A stretch of 64,000 nucleotides of DNA. It comes from Lachnospiraceae bacterium. Its GTDB lineage: Bacteria; Bacillota; Clostridia; Lachnospirales; Lachnospiraceae. The notes under the pieces are model-generated. The model had not been told where the DNA came from, did no database searches, and saw only the letters and a program-made list of their open reading frames with translations. The position numbers and the translations under genes were made by a program. Positions 1 to 8,437 of the stretch are shown here, piece by piece (the stretch's first letter is position 1; the number at the start of each line of letters is the position of its first letter). Where the stretch lies: the NCBI GenBank assembly GCA_024690825.1, contig JAILOK010000011.1, positions 1 through 64,000 on the forward strand, written 5' to 3'.

Positions 1-27
1 AATTATTTAACAGAAAGGAGAAGTGAT

Positions 28-855
28 ATGGGTTTTACTATTAAAAAAGGCATTTTGTATATACTTCTCATAATCCTTGCTGCAACCTGTCTTCTTCCTT
101 TCACTCTCATGATAGTCAATGCAACAAGAAGCGGAGCTGAAATATCAAGCTCATTCACTTTCATACCCGGAACTCACCTTAAAGAGAACTGGGATATACT
201 ATTTGGATACTTCAACCTTTTCAGAGGTATGTTCAATAGTGTATTAGTTGCAGTTCCTGCAACACTTCTTGGAGCATATTTTTCAGCTCTTACAGCATAC
301 GGACTTGCTATGTACAAGTTCAAAGGCAACAAGGTTATATTCGGTGCGATCCTCACATTCATGATGATCCCCGGACAGCTGTCACTTATTGGTTTCTATC
401 AGCTGTGTACAAAGCTCCATCTTGTTAACTCATATATACCTCTTATAGTGCCTGCGATTGCAGCTCCGGGAACAGTATTCTTCCTAAGACAGTATATTCT
501 CTCATCCCTCTCCCCGTCTTTGATAGAAGCTGCAAGAATTGATGGCTCACCTGAGATATATACTTTCCACAAGATAGCTCTTCCCATCATATCACCTGCT
601 ATGGCGACTATGGGTATCATGGGATTCATCGGCAACTGGAACAACTACCTTCTTCCGATGATCATCCTTAACAAGAATGAGAAATTCACTCTCCCTGTAA
701 TGATGGCAACCCTTCGTGCATCCATTGATGCTGCCAAGAACCAGGGCGCTACATATCTTGCGGTAGCGATATCTGTAATACCGATTCTGCTCGTATTCTG
801 CTTCTTCTCGCGATATATTATCAGCAGTATATCAGCAGGTGCGGTCAAAGAATAA
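28..855 (+). CDS. Carbohydrate ABC transporter permease (MalG/CUT1 type)
   Basis: Inner component of a sugar-import ABC transporter, forming half of the membrane channel. Seen: about six hydrophobic segments over 275 residues, the first at residues 8-30, and the EAA loop (EAARIDG, from residue 167) that docks on the ATPase. Length and motif fit the MalG half of CUT1 systems. The start follows AAAGGAG with good spacing. The companion permease and binding protein presumably lie upstream outside the window; no ATPase gene follows, which is usual for CUT1 systems sharing one ATPase. The substrate cannot be read from the sequence. Confidence 0.93.
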   Translation: MGFTIKKGILYILLIILAATCLLPFTLMIVNATRSGAEISSSFTFIPGTHLKENWDILFGYFNLFRGMFNSVLVAVPATLLGAYFSALTAYGLAMYKFKGNKVIFGAILTFMMIPGQLSLIGFYQLCTKLHLVNSYIPLIVPAIAAPGTVFFLRQYILSSLSPSLIEAARIDGSPEIYTFHKIALPIISPAMATMGIMGFIGNWNNYLLPMIILNKNEKFTLPVMMATLRASIDAAKNQGATYLAVAISVIPILLVFCFFSRYIISSISAGAVKE

Positions 856-1026
856 AAACAAGGCCAATAGAAGCTGTCAACAATTAAATATAAGGTAAAT
901 AGTATAATAAATTATAATTAAGCCTTGTTTTAAGCGGTGTGTGGATTGATTATATATAATCAAATCTTATAATCAAACTATAATAGTGTGAAAATTTTTC
1001 TGTAAAAGAGATTTCCTAAGATAATT

Positions 1027-1069
1027 ACGAGCTGAATGGTGGTGATATATCCATTGTTCAGCTCGTTTT
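1027..1069 (+). terminator. Intrinsic terminator after the permease
   Basis: A 10-bp stem (ACGAGCTGAA at 1027-1036 with TTCAGCTCGT at 1057-1066) is followed by a short T run. A second, weaker inverted repeat with a long loop (AAAACAAGGC at 855-864, GCCTTGTTTT at 922-931) lies nearer the permease stop. Otherwise 856-1107 is AT-rich and I see no gene in it. Confidence 0.6.
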
Positions 1070-1173
1070 GACTATACAAATCGCGTTGACCGCGTCAAGT
1101 ATTATGTTAGAATGAGTTCGTATTATATTTCAGTAAAACTTTCCATGGAGAGAAAAAGAATAATCTAAAGGTT

Positions 1174-1605
1174 TTGAATAATCTTAGGGATGGACTGCCA
1201 TATCCGTACACAGAAGATGACGCAGAGGATTTTATCCAGATGATGCTATCGGCTGACACAGACAATACATTTGCGTTTGCTATAACACTTGATGATAAGG
1301 TAATTGGAAGCATTGGAGTATTTCGGAAGGATAATATTCATAGCAGGACCGCTGAAATGGGATATTACATAGGAGAACCTTACTGGGGAAATGGATATAT
1401 GACAAATGCAATCAAACAGGTCTGTGAATATGTGTTTGAGAAAACGGATATTATTCGTATTTTTGCTGAACCGTTTGCACACAATACAGCATCATGCAGA
1501 GCGTTGGAAAAGGCAGGATTCCAATACGAGGGAACATTAAAGAGTAATGCCGTGAAATGTGGAAATATCGTTGATATGAAAATGTATGCGCTTGTAAGAG
1601 AGTGA
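1174..1605 (+). CDS. GNAT acetyltransferase, N-terminally truncated
   Basis: RimJ/RimL-like N-acetyltransferase that would transfer acetyl from acetyl-CoA. Seen: the family's LRDGLPYPYT segment near the N-terminus, a middle strand with VIGSIGV, and the GYYIGEPYWGNGYMT acetyl-CoA-binding region. The family normally has about 30 residues before LRDG that form the first strand and helix. Here the frame stays open back to a stop at 1108, but the upstream residues do not resemble that segment and offer no ATG, so only a TTG at 1174 is available and no good ribosome site precedes it. It is probably a beheaded gene, although the cofactor site is intact. Confidence 0.65.
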   Translation: MNNLRDGLPYPYTEDDAEDFIQMMLSADTDNTFAFAITLDDKVIGSIGVFRKDNIHSRTAEMGYYIGEPYWGNGYMTNAIKQVCEYVFEKTDIIRIFAEPFAHNTASCRALEKAGFQYEGTLKSNAVKCGNIVDMKMYALVRE

Positions 1606-1648
1606 CTCAAATTCCGGTTTATAGAGAAATTATATTTACAGTTTATAC

Positions 1649-2287
1649 GACAGTCCCGCAAGTGAAATACCTAAGATAAGGTGGATATGGGATTCTGTTC
1701 CGGTACAGCTTGCTAAAGAAAACAATAAATTTGTATTTTCACATGTAAAAGGAGGAAAAAGATCAGCTGAACTGGAGGATGCCTTTGAATGGCTTTCCGA
1801 TGCCGGTTTGATTATAAAAGCAGAACTGGTGGAAAAAACGCAGATTCCCTTGGCAGGAATTGCCAATAAGACATATTTTAAGGTATATATGTCAGATATA
1901 GGCTTGCTGAGGACTAAATCAGGAGTATCTGGTGAGACAATTATGGAAGAATCATTTTTATATGATAAATTTAAGGGCGCTTTTGCGGAGAATTACACAT
2001 TAAACGAATTAGTAAATCTGCGCAAAGAACCATATTTTTGGCGTTCGGGCAATACAGCAGAAATTGATTTTCTCTATGAAGAAAATGGAAATATTGTACC
2101 GGTTGAGGTAAAGGCTGCAGATAATACACAAGCTAAGAGTTATAAGCAGTTCTGTAAGAAATACACGCCACATAATGGAATAAAACTGTCTCAGAAAAAT
2201 ATTGCGAAAAACCTGTGTGAGAATACTGAGACATATAACATTCCGTTGTATCTGGCGTGGAATGTTGAATTCTATACAAGAAAATAG
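1649..2287 (+). pseudogene. DUF4143 C-terminal fragment of an AAA ATPase
   Basis: The reading frame is open from about 1630 to the stop at 2287 and reads as the C-terminal part of the bacterial AAA/DUF4143 ATPase family: IPKI..IWDSVPVQLA, then FEWLSDAGLI, a DIGLL motif, and the PD-(D/E)XK-like core (YFWRSG...EIDFLYE...VPVEVKA). The N-terminal P-loop ATPase half (about 200 residues) is absent, and no plausible start lies before it; the ATG at 1808 is internal to the domain. Together with the beheaded GNAT just upstream, this suggests a deletion or recombination scar. Confidence 0.75.
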
Positions 2288-2352
2288 TTATTGTAAAACC
2301 GCTGATTTCCACGAAGATAATGTGAAAAAACATGATTTGTGAGGATTAGAGA

Positions 2353-3141
2353 ATGCATTTTTCAGACATAGATAATGGGAAGTCTTTTGATTGGGGAAAT
2401 ACTTCAAAGGATTATGCCAAATACAGAGATATTTATCCGGATGAGTTTTACCAAAGTATTATTGATCTTGGACTGTGCAATGACGGGCAGACCGTATTGG
2501 ACATCGGAACAGGAACCGGAGTCCTTCCGCGTAATATGTATAAGTACGGAGCCAAATGGATCGGAACTGATATTTCCGAAAATCAGATAGATCAGGCAAA
2601 GATTCTTGCGGCAGAGAAAGGTATGGATATTGAGTTTTATACCTGTCCGGCTGAAGAATTAAACTACAGGGACAATACCTTTGATGTTATCACAGTATGC
2701 CAATGTATCTGGTATTTAGATGCTAAAGTTATAGCAGGAAAATTTGCGCGGATGCTAAAGCCGGAAGGAAAACTGCTTATTTTATATATGGGATGGCTTC
2801 CTTATGAGGATGCTATTGCAGGGAAAAGCGAAGAAATTATCCTGAAGCACAATCCAAATTGGTCTTCATACGGAGATACAGTTCACCCTGTTTATATCCC
2901 GGACGAACTTCTCGCAAACTTTGAAGTTATATTGCAAAAAGAGTATCGAGTAGATGTTTCATTCACAAGAGAAGGCTGGCACGGCCGCATGCGCGCCTGC
3001 AGAGGAGTGGGGGCAGCTATGAATCAGCAACAACTCAGTGCATGGAATGAAGAACACATGAAGATGCTTATTGAAAATGCGCAGGAAGAATTTATGATAA
3101 AGCATTATGTTTCTCTGGCAGAGTTACAGGTTATGAAATAA
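2353..3141 (+). CDS. Class I SAM-dependent methyltransferase
   Basis: Predicted methyl transfer from S-adenosylmethionine to an unknown small molecule. Seen: motif I VLDIGTGTG at about residues 49-57, an acidic residue at the end of strand 2 (GTDIS), and a motif IV-like segment (FDVITVCQCIWYLD); 262 residues is normal for the Methyltransf_11/25 fold. The C-terminal half (YRVDVSFTREGWHGRMRACRGVGA) is typical of family members in clostridia. A start at 2353 follows a GAGGATTAGAG site. It stands alone between the ATPase fragment and a convergent gene. Confidence 0.88.
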   Translation: MHFSDIDNGKSFDWGNTSKDYAKYRDIYPDEFYQSIIDLGLCNDGQTVLDIGTGTGVLPRNMYKYGAKWIGTDISENQIDQAKILAAEKGMDIEFYTCPAEELNYRDNTFDVITVCQCIWYLDAKVIAGKFARMLKPEGKLLILYMGWLPYEDAIAGKSEEIILKHNPNWSSYGDTVHPVYIPDELLANFEVILQKEYRVDVSFTREGWHGRMRACRGVGAAMNQQQLSAWNEEHMKMLIENAQEEFMIKHYVSLAELQVMK

Positions 3142-3161
3142 CTTACAAAATGATTTCTGAA

Positions 3162-4205
3162 TCACTTGTCGTGCTCTGCCATCCACGCAGCAAGATTGGC
3201 GCAGTAGGTGTCATTGTTATCCACGAAGCACATATGCCGGCAGTAGGGCATCAGTTCCCACTTGGCGTCCGGCAGATTGTCGAACATCGTTTTGGCAATC
3301 AGCGGCGTGCACAGATCATCTGTCCCGCTTACGATAAATGCCGGTATTCGGATATCCTTCAACTTTGCGGTATAATTCCAGTCTGCCAGTGTTCCCACAG
3401 GTGTCAGTTCATTGGGACCCCATGCTGTTTCGTATGATTCTGTACCATGCCGTGAAGGACGTCGCAGACATTCAGGCGCATCGTCAGTGTATTTCTGATC
3501 ATTGCAATGAAGCTGCATGTAGTGACCGATGGCAGCCAGATATGCTTCGGAGGTGTAATCTTTCGTCCGTTCCGCCTCCGCGATAGCATCCTGCTCTTCC
3601 TGCGGCAGATATTTTGCCATACGATGCTGTTCTGTTCCCCACAGCTGCGAATCAGGCAGCGTTGAGGAAAGAATTACCGAGCAGATTCCCTGCTGTGTGC
3701 GGTCGGTCAGATAGGTAATGGCAAGCATCCCACCCCAGGACTGGCCAAGCAGATGGCATTGTTTGATACCAAGCGTCTGTATCAGGTTTTCCAGCTCACT
3801 GACCCAGGTCTCTGCCGTCCACAGATCAGGGCGATTCTTCACATAGGAATTCCCGCATCCCAGCTGGTCGTAGCTGAGGACTACACGGCCGGTCTCTTTT
3901 GCCAGACGGTCCAGCACCTCAAAATAATTATGGGTGGAACCGGGACCTCCGTGCAGAAGCAGAAGGACCGGCTTCTCTGAAGTAAGATCCCCCGCAGCGC
4001 GAAAATAGGTCTTATACTCTCCGAACGGGACATATCCGTCTGTGATCGGAATGCCGTTGACTTCGTAGGTGCGGACGTCGACAGCTTCGGACAGATTGAT
4101 TTTTGCTTCAGCAGTCTTTTTCCGGCTTGCGCCGGAACAACCCGTAAATACGAGTGCTCCGCAAAAGATAAAAGTTAACAGCAGACACAATGTTTTTTTC
4201 ATCAT
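3162..4205 (-). CDS. Lipoprotein alpha/beta hydrolase, proline iminopeptidase-like
   Basis: Exported alpha/beta hydrolase resembling prolyl aminopeptidases. Seen: a lipoprotein signal peptide with Cys23 in VFTGCSG, the HGGPG oxyanion motif at residues 85-89, the nucleophile elbow GQSWGG with Ser156, and late Asp (SGTDDLCTP) and His (YCRHMCF) candidates for the triad. The 347-residue length equals a proline iminopeptidase plus leader. Lipid anchoring of this family is less common than a cytosolic location, suggesting that it trims external peptides. The start at 4205 is followed directly by the KK basic n-region. It converges on the methyltransferase gene. Confidence 0.9.
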   Translation of the reverse strand: MMKKTLCLLLTFIFCGALVFTGCSGASRKKTAEAKINLSEAVDVRTYEVNGIPITDGYVPFGEYKTYFRAAGDLTSEKPVLLLLHGGPGSTHNYFEVLDRLAKETGRVVLSYDQLGCGNSYVKNRPDLWTAETWVSELENLIQTLGIKQCHLLGQSWGGMLAITYLTDRTQQGICSVILSSTLPDSQLWGTEQHRMAKYLPQEEQDAIAEAERTKDYTSEAYLAAIGHYMQLHCNDQKYTDDAPECLRRPSRHGTESYETAWGPNELTPVGTLADWNYTAKLKDIRIPAFIVSGTDDLCTPLIAKTMFDNLPDAKWELMPYCRHMCFVDNNDTYCANLAAWMAEHDK

Positions 4206-4451
4206 ATAAACAGACTCCTGATTATTTTGACAGAACAGTTTTATAAATCATACCATCAGAATAATCTGCAAACAACAAAAATATTGCGGCGTTTTTTTGC
4301 TTGTATAAATAAAAATGTTAGAGTTTAACTAACAATAAGTGGTATCATGAAGTATAGTAAATAACAGATCGGGGTTGAAGGTGATGACTACTGATAAAAT
4401 TTGCTGAAATGCTGTATTGATGTAGAGATTGGATTTGGTAGAGGAATTATT

Positions 4452-5744
4452 ATGAGAGTCAGGGATAAAAACGGGAATAAAAAGATCCAAAGAAATTATG
4501 ATCATGGTATCGAGACGAGGGGGAGTGATGCACTTGACAACCGGTATGTTGCCAATATTCACGCGGTGTTTTTTCTGGTCTGTTTGGTTGCCCTCATAAT
4601 GACGGAATTAGGACTGTACTCACAAACAGTATTAACACAGATACGTATCGGGACCGTAGTGATGTTGATAATAACCATAGCTGTCCAGTTTCTTGGCAGG
4701 ATTCCGACAGTTTCTTCCAGGGGAATTACAAAATATATTATCATTACGCTGACGCTGATCGAGACATTGGTTTTTGTTACAGTGCTCAATTTCATGGCAT
4801 TACTGCTTTTGTGCTTTCCGGTTCTTGTGACCATGAGTTATCATTCGACAAAGCTTTCATACTTTACTTTTGCAGGTTCAGCATTATGTGCCCTGCTTTT
4901 TCCCGTTCTGGGTCTGAAGATTAATTCCTGGGCTGTTGACTACTTTTATTTGCTGATATGGTGTGTGACAGGAGAACATGGCGATAAATTTCCTGCTTTT
5001 ATCAGAAACTACAGCCCTGCCGTTGCAGTATTTTTGTTTGTAGGAACGCTTTATTTTTTTCAGATCATTGCGATTGCGTATTGTCTTCATACATCAAATA
5101 AAAGAAAAAGGAGAACCTATGAAAAACAGATTGAGATCGTAACCAGATCCCGGGATTCAATGCTTGAAGGCATGGCATCGGTAGTTGAAAACAGGGATAA
5201 TGATACGGGTGGACATATCAAGCGTACGAGTGAAGTTGTCAGGATACTGACAAGAGAACTGTCATTGGAGGATTCTTTCCGCGATAATATTATAAAAGCA
5301 GCCCCATTGCATGATCTTGGGAAAATAGCAATCCCGGATAATATTCTGAACAAACCGGGTAGACTGACGGAAGAGGAATTTGAATACATCAAGATACACC
5401 CACAGAAAGGATGTGATATTGTGAATACCATTCTTTCGGGACTCGATGACGACAGTCTGCTGAAGGTTACGGAAAACATAGCGCTTTATCATCATGAGAA
5501 ATATGATGGGAGTGGTTATCCAAAGGGGCTTAAGGGTGAGGAGATTCCTTTTGAGGCAAAGATCATGGCGATTGCGGATGTATATGATGCACTTGTAAGT
5601 AAGCGCTGTTACAAGCAGCCGATGACCCATGAGGAGGCCTGCAAGGTTATCAGGGATTCTATGGGCACGCATTTTGATCCATTGCTGGCGGATTGTTTTG
5701 ATAAGGCATCACAGGAGATTTACAGATATTACGCGCAGGGCTGA
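4452..5744 (+). CDS. Membrane HD-GYP phosphodiesterase
   Basis: Predicted cyclic-di-GMP phosphodiesterase. Seen: several N-terminal hydrophobic segments forming a membrane sensor of about 200 residues, a short linker, then an HD-GYP domain with HDLGKIAIPD, the KPGRL.EEEF..I..HP signature, a metal-site YHHEKYDGSGYP and the closing IADVYDAL. 430 residues. I chose the ATG at 4452 because GAGGAATT precedes it; an earlier in-frame ATG at 4401 has no ribosome site. It is monocistronic, ending at the hairpin at 5808. What it senses is unknown. Confidence 0.92.
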   Translation: MRVRDKNGNKKIQRNYDHGIETRGSDALDNRYVANIHAVFFLVCLVALIMTELGLYSQTVLTQIRIGTVVMLIITIAVQFLGRIPTVSSRGITKYIIITLTLIETLVFVTVLNFMALLLLCFPVLVTMSYHSTKLSYFTFAGSALCALLFPVLGLKINSWAVDYFYLLIWCVTGEHGDKFPAFIRNYSPAVAVFLFVGTLYFFQIIAIAYCLHTSNKRKRRTYEKQIEIVTRSRDSMLEGMASVVENRDNDTGGHIKRTSEVVRILTRELSLEDSFRDNIIKAAPLHDLGKIAIPDNILNKPGRLTEEEFEYIKIHPQKGCDIVNTILSGLDDDSLLKVTENIALYHHEKYDGSGYPKGLKGEEIPFEAKIMAIADVYDALVSKRCYKQPMTHEEACKVIRDSMGTHFDPLLADCFDKASQEIYRYYAQG

Positions 5745-5798
5745 TACATATGTACAATATGAAGCGGTTATTATAAATGACTTATTTAATTTTGGGAA

Positions 5799-5945
5799 CT
5801 AAAGCGAATGGTCGGCATCTTCTGCCGACCATCTTTTTTTGCGCCGGTATGCAGTTTTGAGCTTCATGTCACGGGTTCCGGTGTTGAAACCGTTCATGAC
5901 ACGGTGTTTCTTAGCTTTGAGCTTCTTTAGATTTTTTTCAACCAT
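5799..5945 (-). CDS. Small basic protein, 48 residues
   Basis: Short minus-strand ORF with a strong AGGAGG ribosome site just upstream of its ATG at 5945. The product is rich in Lys and Arg (begins MVEKNLKKLKAKKHRVM and contains TAYRRKKRW) and has no membrane segment, so it could bind nucleic acid; this is inference. Its last codons run through the inverted repeat that terminates the HD-GYP gene on the other strand. I do not recognise a family. Confidence 0.55.
   Translation of the reverse strand: MVEKNLKKLKAKKHRVMNGFNTGTRDMKLKTAYRRKKRWSAEDADHSL
5808..5840 (+). terminator. Intrinsic terminator of the HD-GYP gene
   Basis: A perfect 9-bp stem (ATGGTCGGC with GCCGACCAT) with a 7-base loop is followed on the plus strand by CTTTTTTT. 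The minus strand has no T run after the stem, so it acts in one direction only. Confidence 0.85.
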
Positions 5946-6103
5946 AGTTTTTTCCTCCTTCTACACTAATATCGTCATTTTCCATGGAGTTGTCAATCCA
6001 TTGTATGGTAATATTTAGATAACCTATATCAATATATATAGGGGAACGGGAACAACTATACCGGGATATAAAGAAGAATTATTATTGCAAAGGAGAAAAA
6101 GAA

Positions 6104-6307
6104 ATGAAGATCAGAGTAAACGGAATGATGTGCGCACATTGTGAGGCTCATGTAAAAAAGGCTTTGGAGGCCATTGACGGAATTGAATCTGCAACAGCTT
6201 CCCATGAGGAGAATATGGTAACCATCACAAACTCAAAGGATGTTTCTGAGGATCTTATCAAAGAAGCTGTAGCAGAAGCAGGCTATGAGTACGCCGGAAT
6301 TGCCTGA
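6104..6307 (+). CDS. Heavy-metal-associated (HMA) domain protein, CopZ-like
   Basis: 67-residue copper-chaperone-type ferredoxin-like fold. Seen: the metal-binding loop GMMCAHCEAHV near residue 10 and the closing VAEAGYEYAGI strand. Known members deliver Cu(I) to P-type ATPases. The start follows AAAGGAG. No copper ATPase is in the window, and the next genes are zinc-related, so it may be an independent unit. An imperfect inverted repeat (CCTATAT...ATATAGG) lies about 70 bases upstream and could be a regulator site, though this is weak. Confidence 0.88.
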   Translation: MKIRVNGMMCAHCEAHVKKALEAIDGIESATASHEENMVTITNSKDVSEDLIKEAVAEAGYEYAGIA

Positions 6308-6332
6308 CAGGAATGATCCCTGTGATAAAAAA

Positions 6333-6382
6333 TGAAAATCATTCTCAAATTCCTTGACAGACAAATGACAGGTTAATATAAT
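6333..6382 (+). promoter_or_regulatory. Fur/Zur-type operator and sigma-A promoter
   Basis: A 7-1-7 inverted repeat TGAAAAT-C-ATTCTCA at 6333-6347 matches the Fur-superfamily consensus TGAnAAT-N-ATTnTCA. It lies directly before a perfect promoter: TTGACA at 6354-6359, 17 bases, TATAAT at 6377-6382. A further half-site (TGAGAAT) overlaps the -10 end. Position and neighbours (ZnuA) point to zinc repression by a Zur-like protein, perhaps the Fur-family gene at 47375. The regulator assignment is inference. Confidence 0.8.
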
Positions 6383-6393
6383 TGAGAATGTTT

Positions 6394-6705
6394 ATGAAGA
6401 GATATCGTAAAAATAACAGAATAACTGTAACAGCAGGCATCATGGCAGTCATGATGCTTGTTGTTGTGCTTTTTTCTTCGTTCTTTATCGCTGCACATGC
6501 CGACCATGACTGTACGGGAGAGGATTGTCCAATATGTGCATGCATACAGCAGTGTGAGAATAACATACATGGAACAGGCAGCGGCATTACAGATTTTTCA
6601 GTTGTCATCCTGCCTGTTTTCATAACATTCCTGTTCATATCTTTCGGCGCGCCTTCATTTAAATTGGGTACGCCTGTTTCAACAAAAGTACGCCTGAACA
6701 ATTGA
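6394..6705 (+). CDS. Small His/Cys-rich membrane protein of the zinc operon
   Basis: About 103 residues with two hydrophobic segments flanking an exposed loop that reads HADHDCTGEDCPICACIQQC, a likely metal-binding stretch. Similar small proteins occur beside zinc-uptake genes in clostridia, so a role in surface zinc capture or sensing is inferred. The start is unclear: the promoter's TATAAT ends at 6382 and transcription should begin near 6389, so an upstream TTG (6382) and probably an ATG (6388) are excluded. The ATG at 6394 leaves almost no leader and no ribosome site. It is the first gene of the operon with znuA. Confidence 0.7.
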   Translation: MKRYRKNNRITVTAGIMAVMMLVVVLFSSFFIAAHADHDCTGEDCPICACIQQCENNIHGTGSGITDFSVVILPVFITFLFISFGAPSFKLGTPVSTKVRLNN

Positions 6706-6763
6706 AAAAACCTTACGTATGAAAAGCGTTAACCAACACAATACCATACGGAGGTGATATAAA

Positions 6764-7786
6764 GTGAAAAAATATATTTCTGTTCTGGCAGCTGCCATTA
6801 TGGTGGTGTGCTCTCTTTCAGCATGCGGACCGGTAAATGATGCGTATGCAAAATCAGGAGATGATAAACTTCAGATCGTAACGACCATTTTCCCTGAGTA
6901 TGACTGGGTAATGAATATCCTCGGAAATAATCCGGCAAATGCAGAGGTTACGATGCTGTTGGATAACGGAGTGGATCTTCACAGCTATCAGCCTACAGCA
7001 GACGACATCCTGAAAATTTCAAACTGTGACATGTTTATCTATGTGGGTGGAGAATCAGATGAGTGGGTGGAAGATGCCCTCAAAGAGGTAACAAATAAAG
7101 ATATGGTTGTTATCAACCTTCTTGAAGTTCTCGGAAATTCAGTTAAGGAAGAAGAAATGGTTGAGGGCATGCAGGAAAGTGAGCATGAACATGAACACGA
7201 AGGAGAAGAGGCAGACGAACATGAGAATGAACATGAGGAAGATGATGTTGAGTATGATGAGCATGTATGGCTGTCGCTTCGAAATGCCGCAGCATTAACA
7301 GACAGTATTTCAAAGGAACTTCAGAAGATAGATACGGCAAACACCCGGATTTACAAAACCAACAGTGATGCATATATAAAAAGGCTGAACGATCTTGATA
7401 AACAATACAGTGATGTTGTGTCGGCAGCTTCCGTTAAAACACTGCTGTTTGGAGACCGCTTTCCTTTCCGTTATCTTACGGATGACTATGGCCTGAACTA
7501 TTATGCGGCTTTTGTCGGATGTTCGGCTGAAACAGAGGCAAGCTTTGAGACGGTTACATTTCTTGCAGGAAAGGTTGATGAGTTGTCGTTACATGCTGTC
7601 ATGACGATAGAGGGAAATGATCACAGGATCGCTGAAACGATCGTGGAGAATACAGCAGATAAAGACCAGCAGATTCTTACAATGGACTCCATGCAGTCTA
7701 CAACATCAAAGGATGTTGAAGACGGGGCAGCATATCTGTCAGTTATGGAGAAAAACCTGCTTGTTCTTAAAGAAGCGCTTAAGTGA
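6764..7786 (+). CDS. znuA: Zinc ABC transporter substrate-binding lipoprotein, ZnuA-like
   Basis: Extracellular metal-binding lipoprotein (cluster A-I). Seen: lipobox SACG with Cys21, first ligand His73 in DLHSYQP, a His/Glu-rich zinc loop at residues 138-167, and DEHVWLS with His167. The third ligand position reads FGDRFPFRY, with Asp where many ZnuA proteins have His. The GTG start follows GGAGGTGATA. No permease (znuB) or ATPase (znuC) gene is in the window, so the protein must use partners encoded elsewhere. It is in an operon with the flanking small membrane protein and lipoprotein. Confidence 0.9.
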   Translation: MKKYISVLAAAIMVVCSLSACGPVNDAYAKSGDDKLQIVTTIFPEYDWVMNILGNNPANAEVTMLLDNGVDLHSYQPTADDILKISNCDMFIYVGGESDEWVEDALKEVTNKDMVVINLLEVLGNSVKEEEMVEGMQESEHEHEHEGEEADEHENEHEEDDVEYDEHVWLSLRNAAALTDSISKELQKIDTANTRIYKTNSDAYIKRLNDLDKQYSDVVSAASVKTLLFGDRFPFRYLTDDYGLNYYAAFVGCSAETEASFETVTFLAGKVDELSLHAVMTIEGNDHRIAETIVENTADKDQQILTMDSMQSTTSKDVEDGAAYLSVMEKNLLVLKEALK

Positions 7787-7806
7787 GGAAAAATCAGGAG
7801 ATGAAG

Positions 7807-8322
7807 ATGAAAAAGGCCGTGAGTCTGTTGGTATGTGTGATCGTTATTATACTGGAGGCAGGCTGTGGGAAAAGTGAAAACGAAGCCGGTGGATTTACGA
7901 CAGGCAGTCAGAATAATGTGCAGAGTGTTTTGGAACAGGGAATGTCCGAATCGGAAGATTTAACCGGTACAGAGAGTGACTATATCGATCTTACAGAGTT
8001 TTCGAGTACGATGGTTTATTCGGAAGTATATAACATGATGTATTATCCGGAAAATTATATTGGAAAAATGGTTAAGATGAGTGGAGTTTATGCAGTCTAT
8101 CATGATGAAAGCACGGGTAAGGATTATCATGCATGCATAATATCAGATGCCACGGCATGCTGCTCACAGGGAATAGAATTTGAACTGACGGATGATTATT
8201 CATATCCGGATGATTATCCCGAAGAAGGCGGTCAGATCTGTGTGGAAGGAGTGTTTGACACATATCGGGAGGGGGAAAATATATACTGCACATTAAGAGA
8301 TTCAAAAATACGGAATACATGA
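7807..8322 (+). CDS. Lipoprotein of the zinc operon, OB-fold-like
   Basis: 171 residues with lipobox EAGC (Cys20). The C-terminal part (IGKMVKMSGVYAVY, CIISDATACCSQGIEFEL, ICVEGVFDTY) looks like a beta-barrel OB-type domain found in exported clostridial proteins near zinc transport genes. The ATG at 7807 is chosen because the AGGAG at 7796 is well spaced for it; GTG 7783 and ATG 7801 are in frame but poorly placed. Cotranscription with znuA is likely, as there is a gap of 20 bases. The exact function is unknown; the CC pair could be a metal or redox site. Confidence 0.75.
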   Translation: MKKAVSLLVCVIVIILEAGCGKSENEAGGFTTGSQNNVQSVLEQGMSESEDLTGTESDYIDLTEFSSTMVYSEVYNMMYYPENYIGKMVKMSGVYAVYHDESTGKDYHACIISDATACCSQGIEFELTDDYSYPDDYPEEGGQICVEGVFDTYREGENIYCTLRDSKIRNT

Positions 8323-8437
8323 TTTTTATGACCGGATGTATTAAACCACGCGTTTAATGACACTGAAACTACCCTGTGCTATTCTTTTTTTCAGAAGCGG
8401 TAAACCTAAAAAACTGAATACAGGGAGGATAAGTGTT

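Noticed and set aside
3150-3980. Plus-strand ORFs within the peptidase-like lipoprotein gene
   Set aside because: The minus-strand gene has clear catalytic motifs; these frames have none.
8337-8360. Palindrome TTAAAC..GTTTAA as an operator (also a similar one near 51843)
   Set aside because: Two short, different palindromes without a shared regulator or promoter placement; could be chance.
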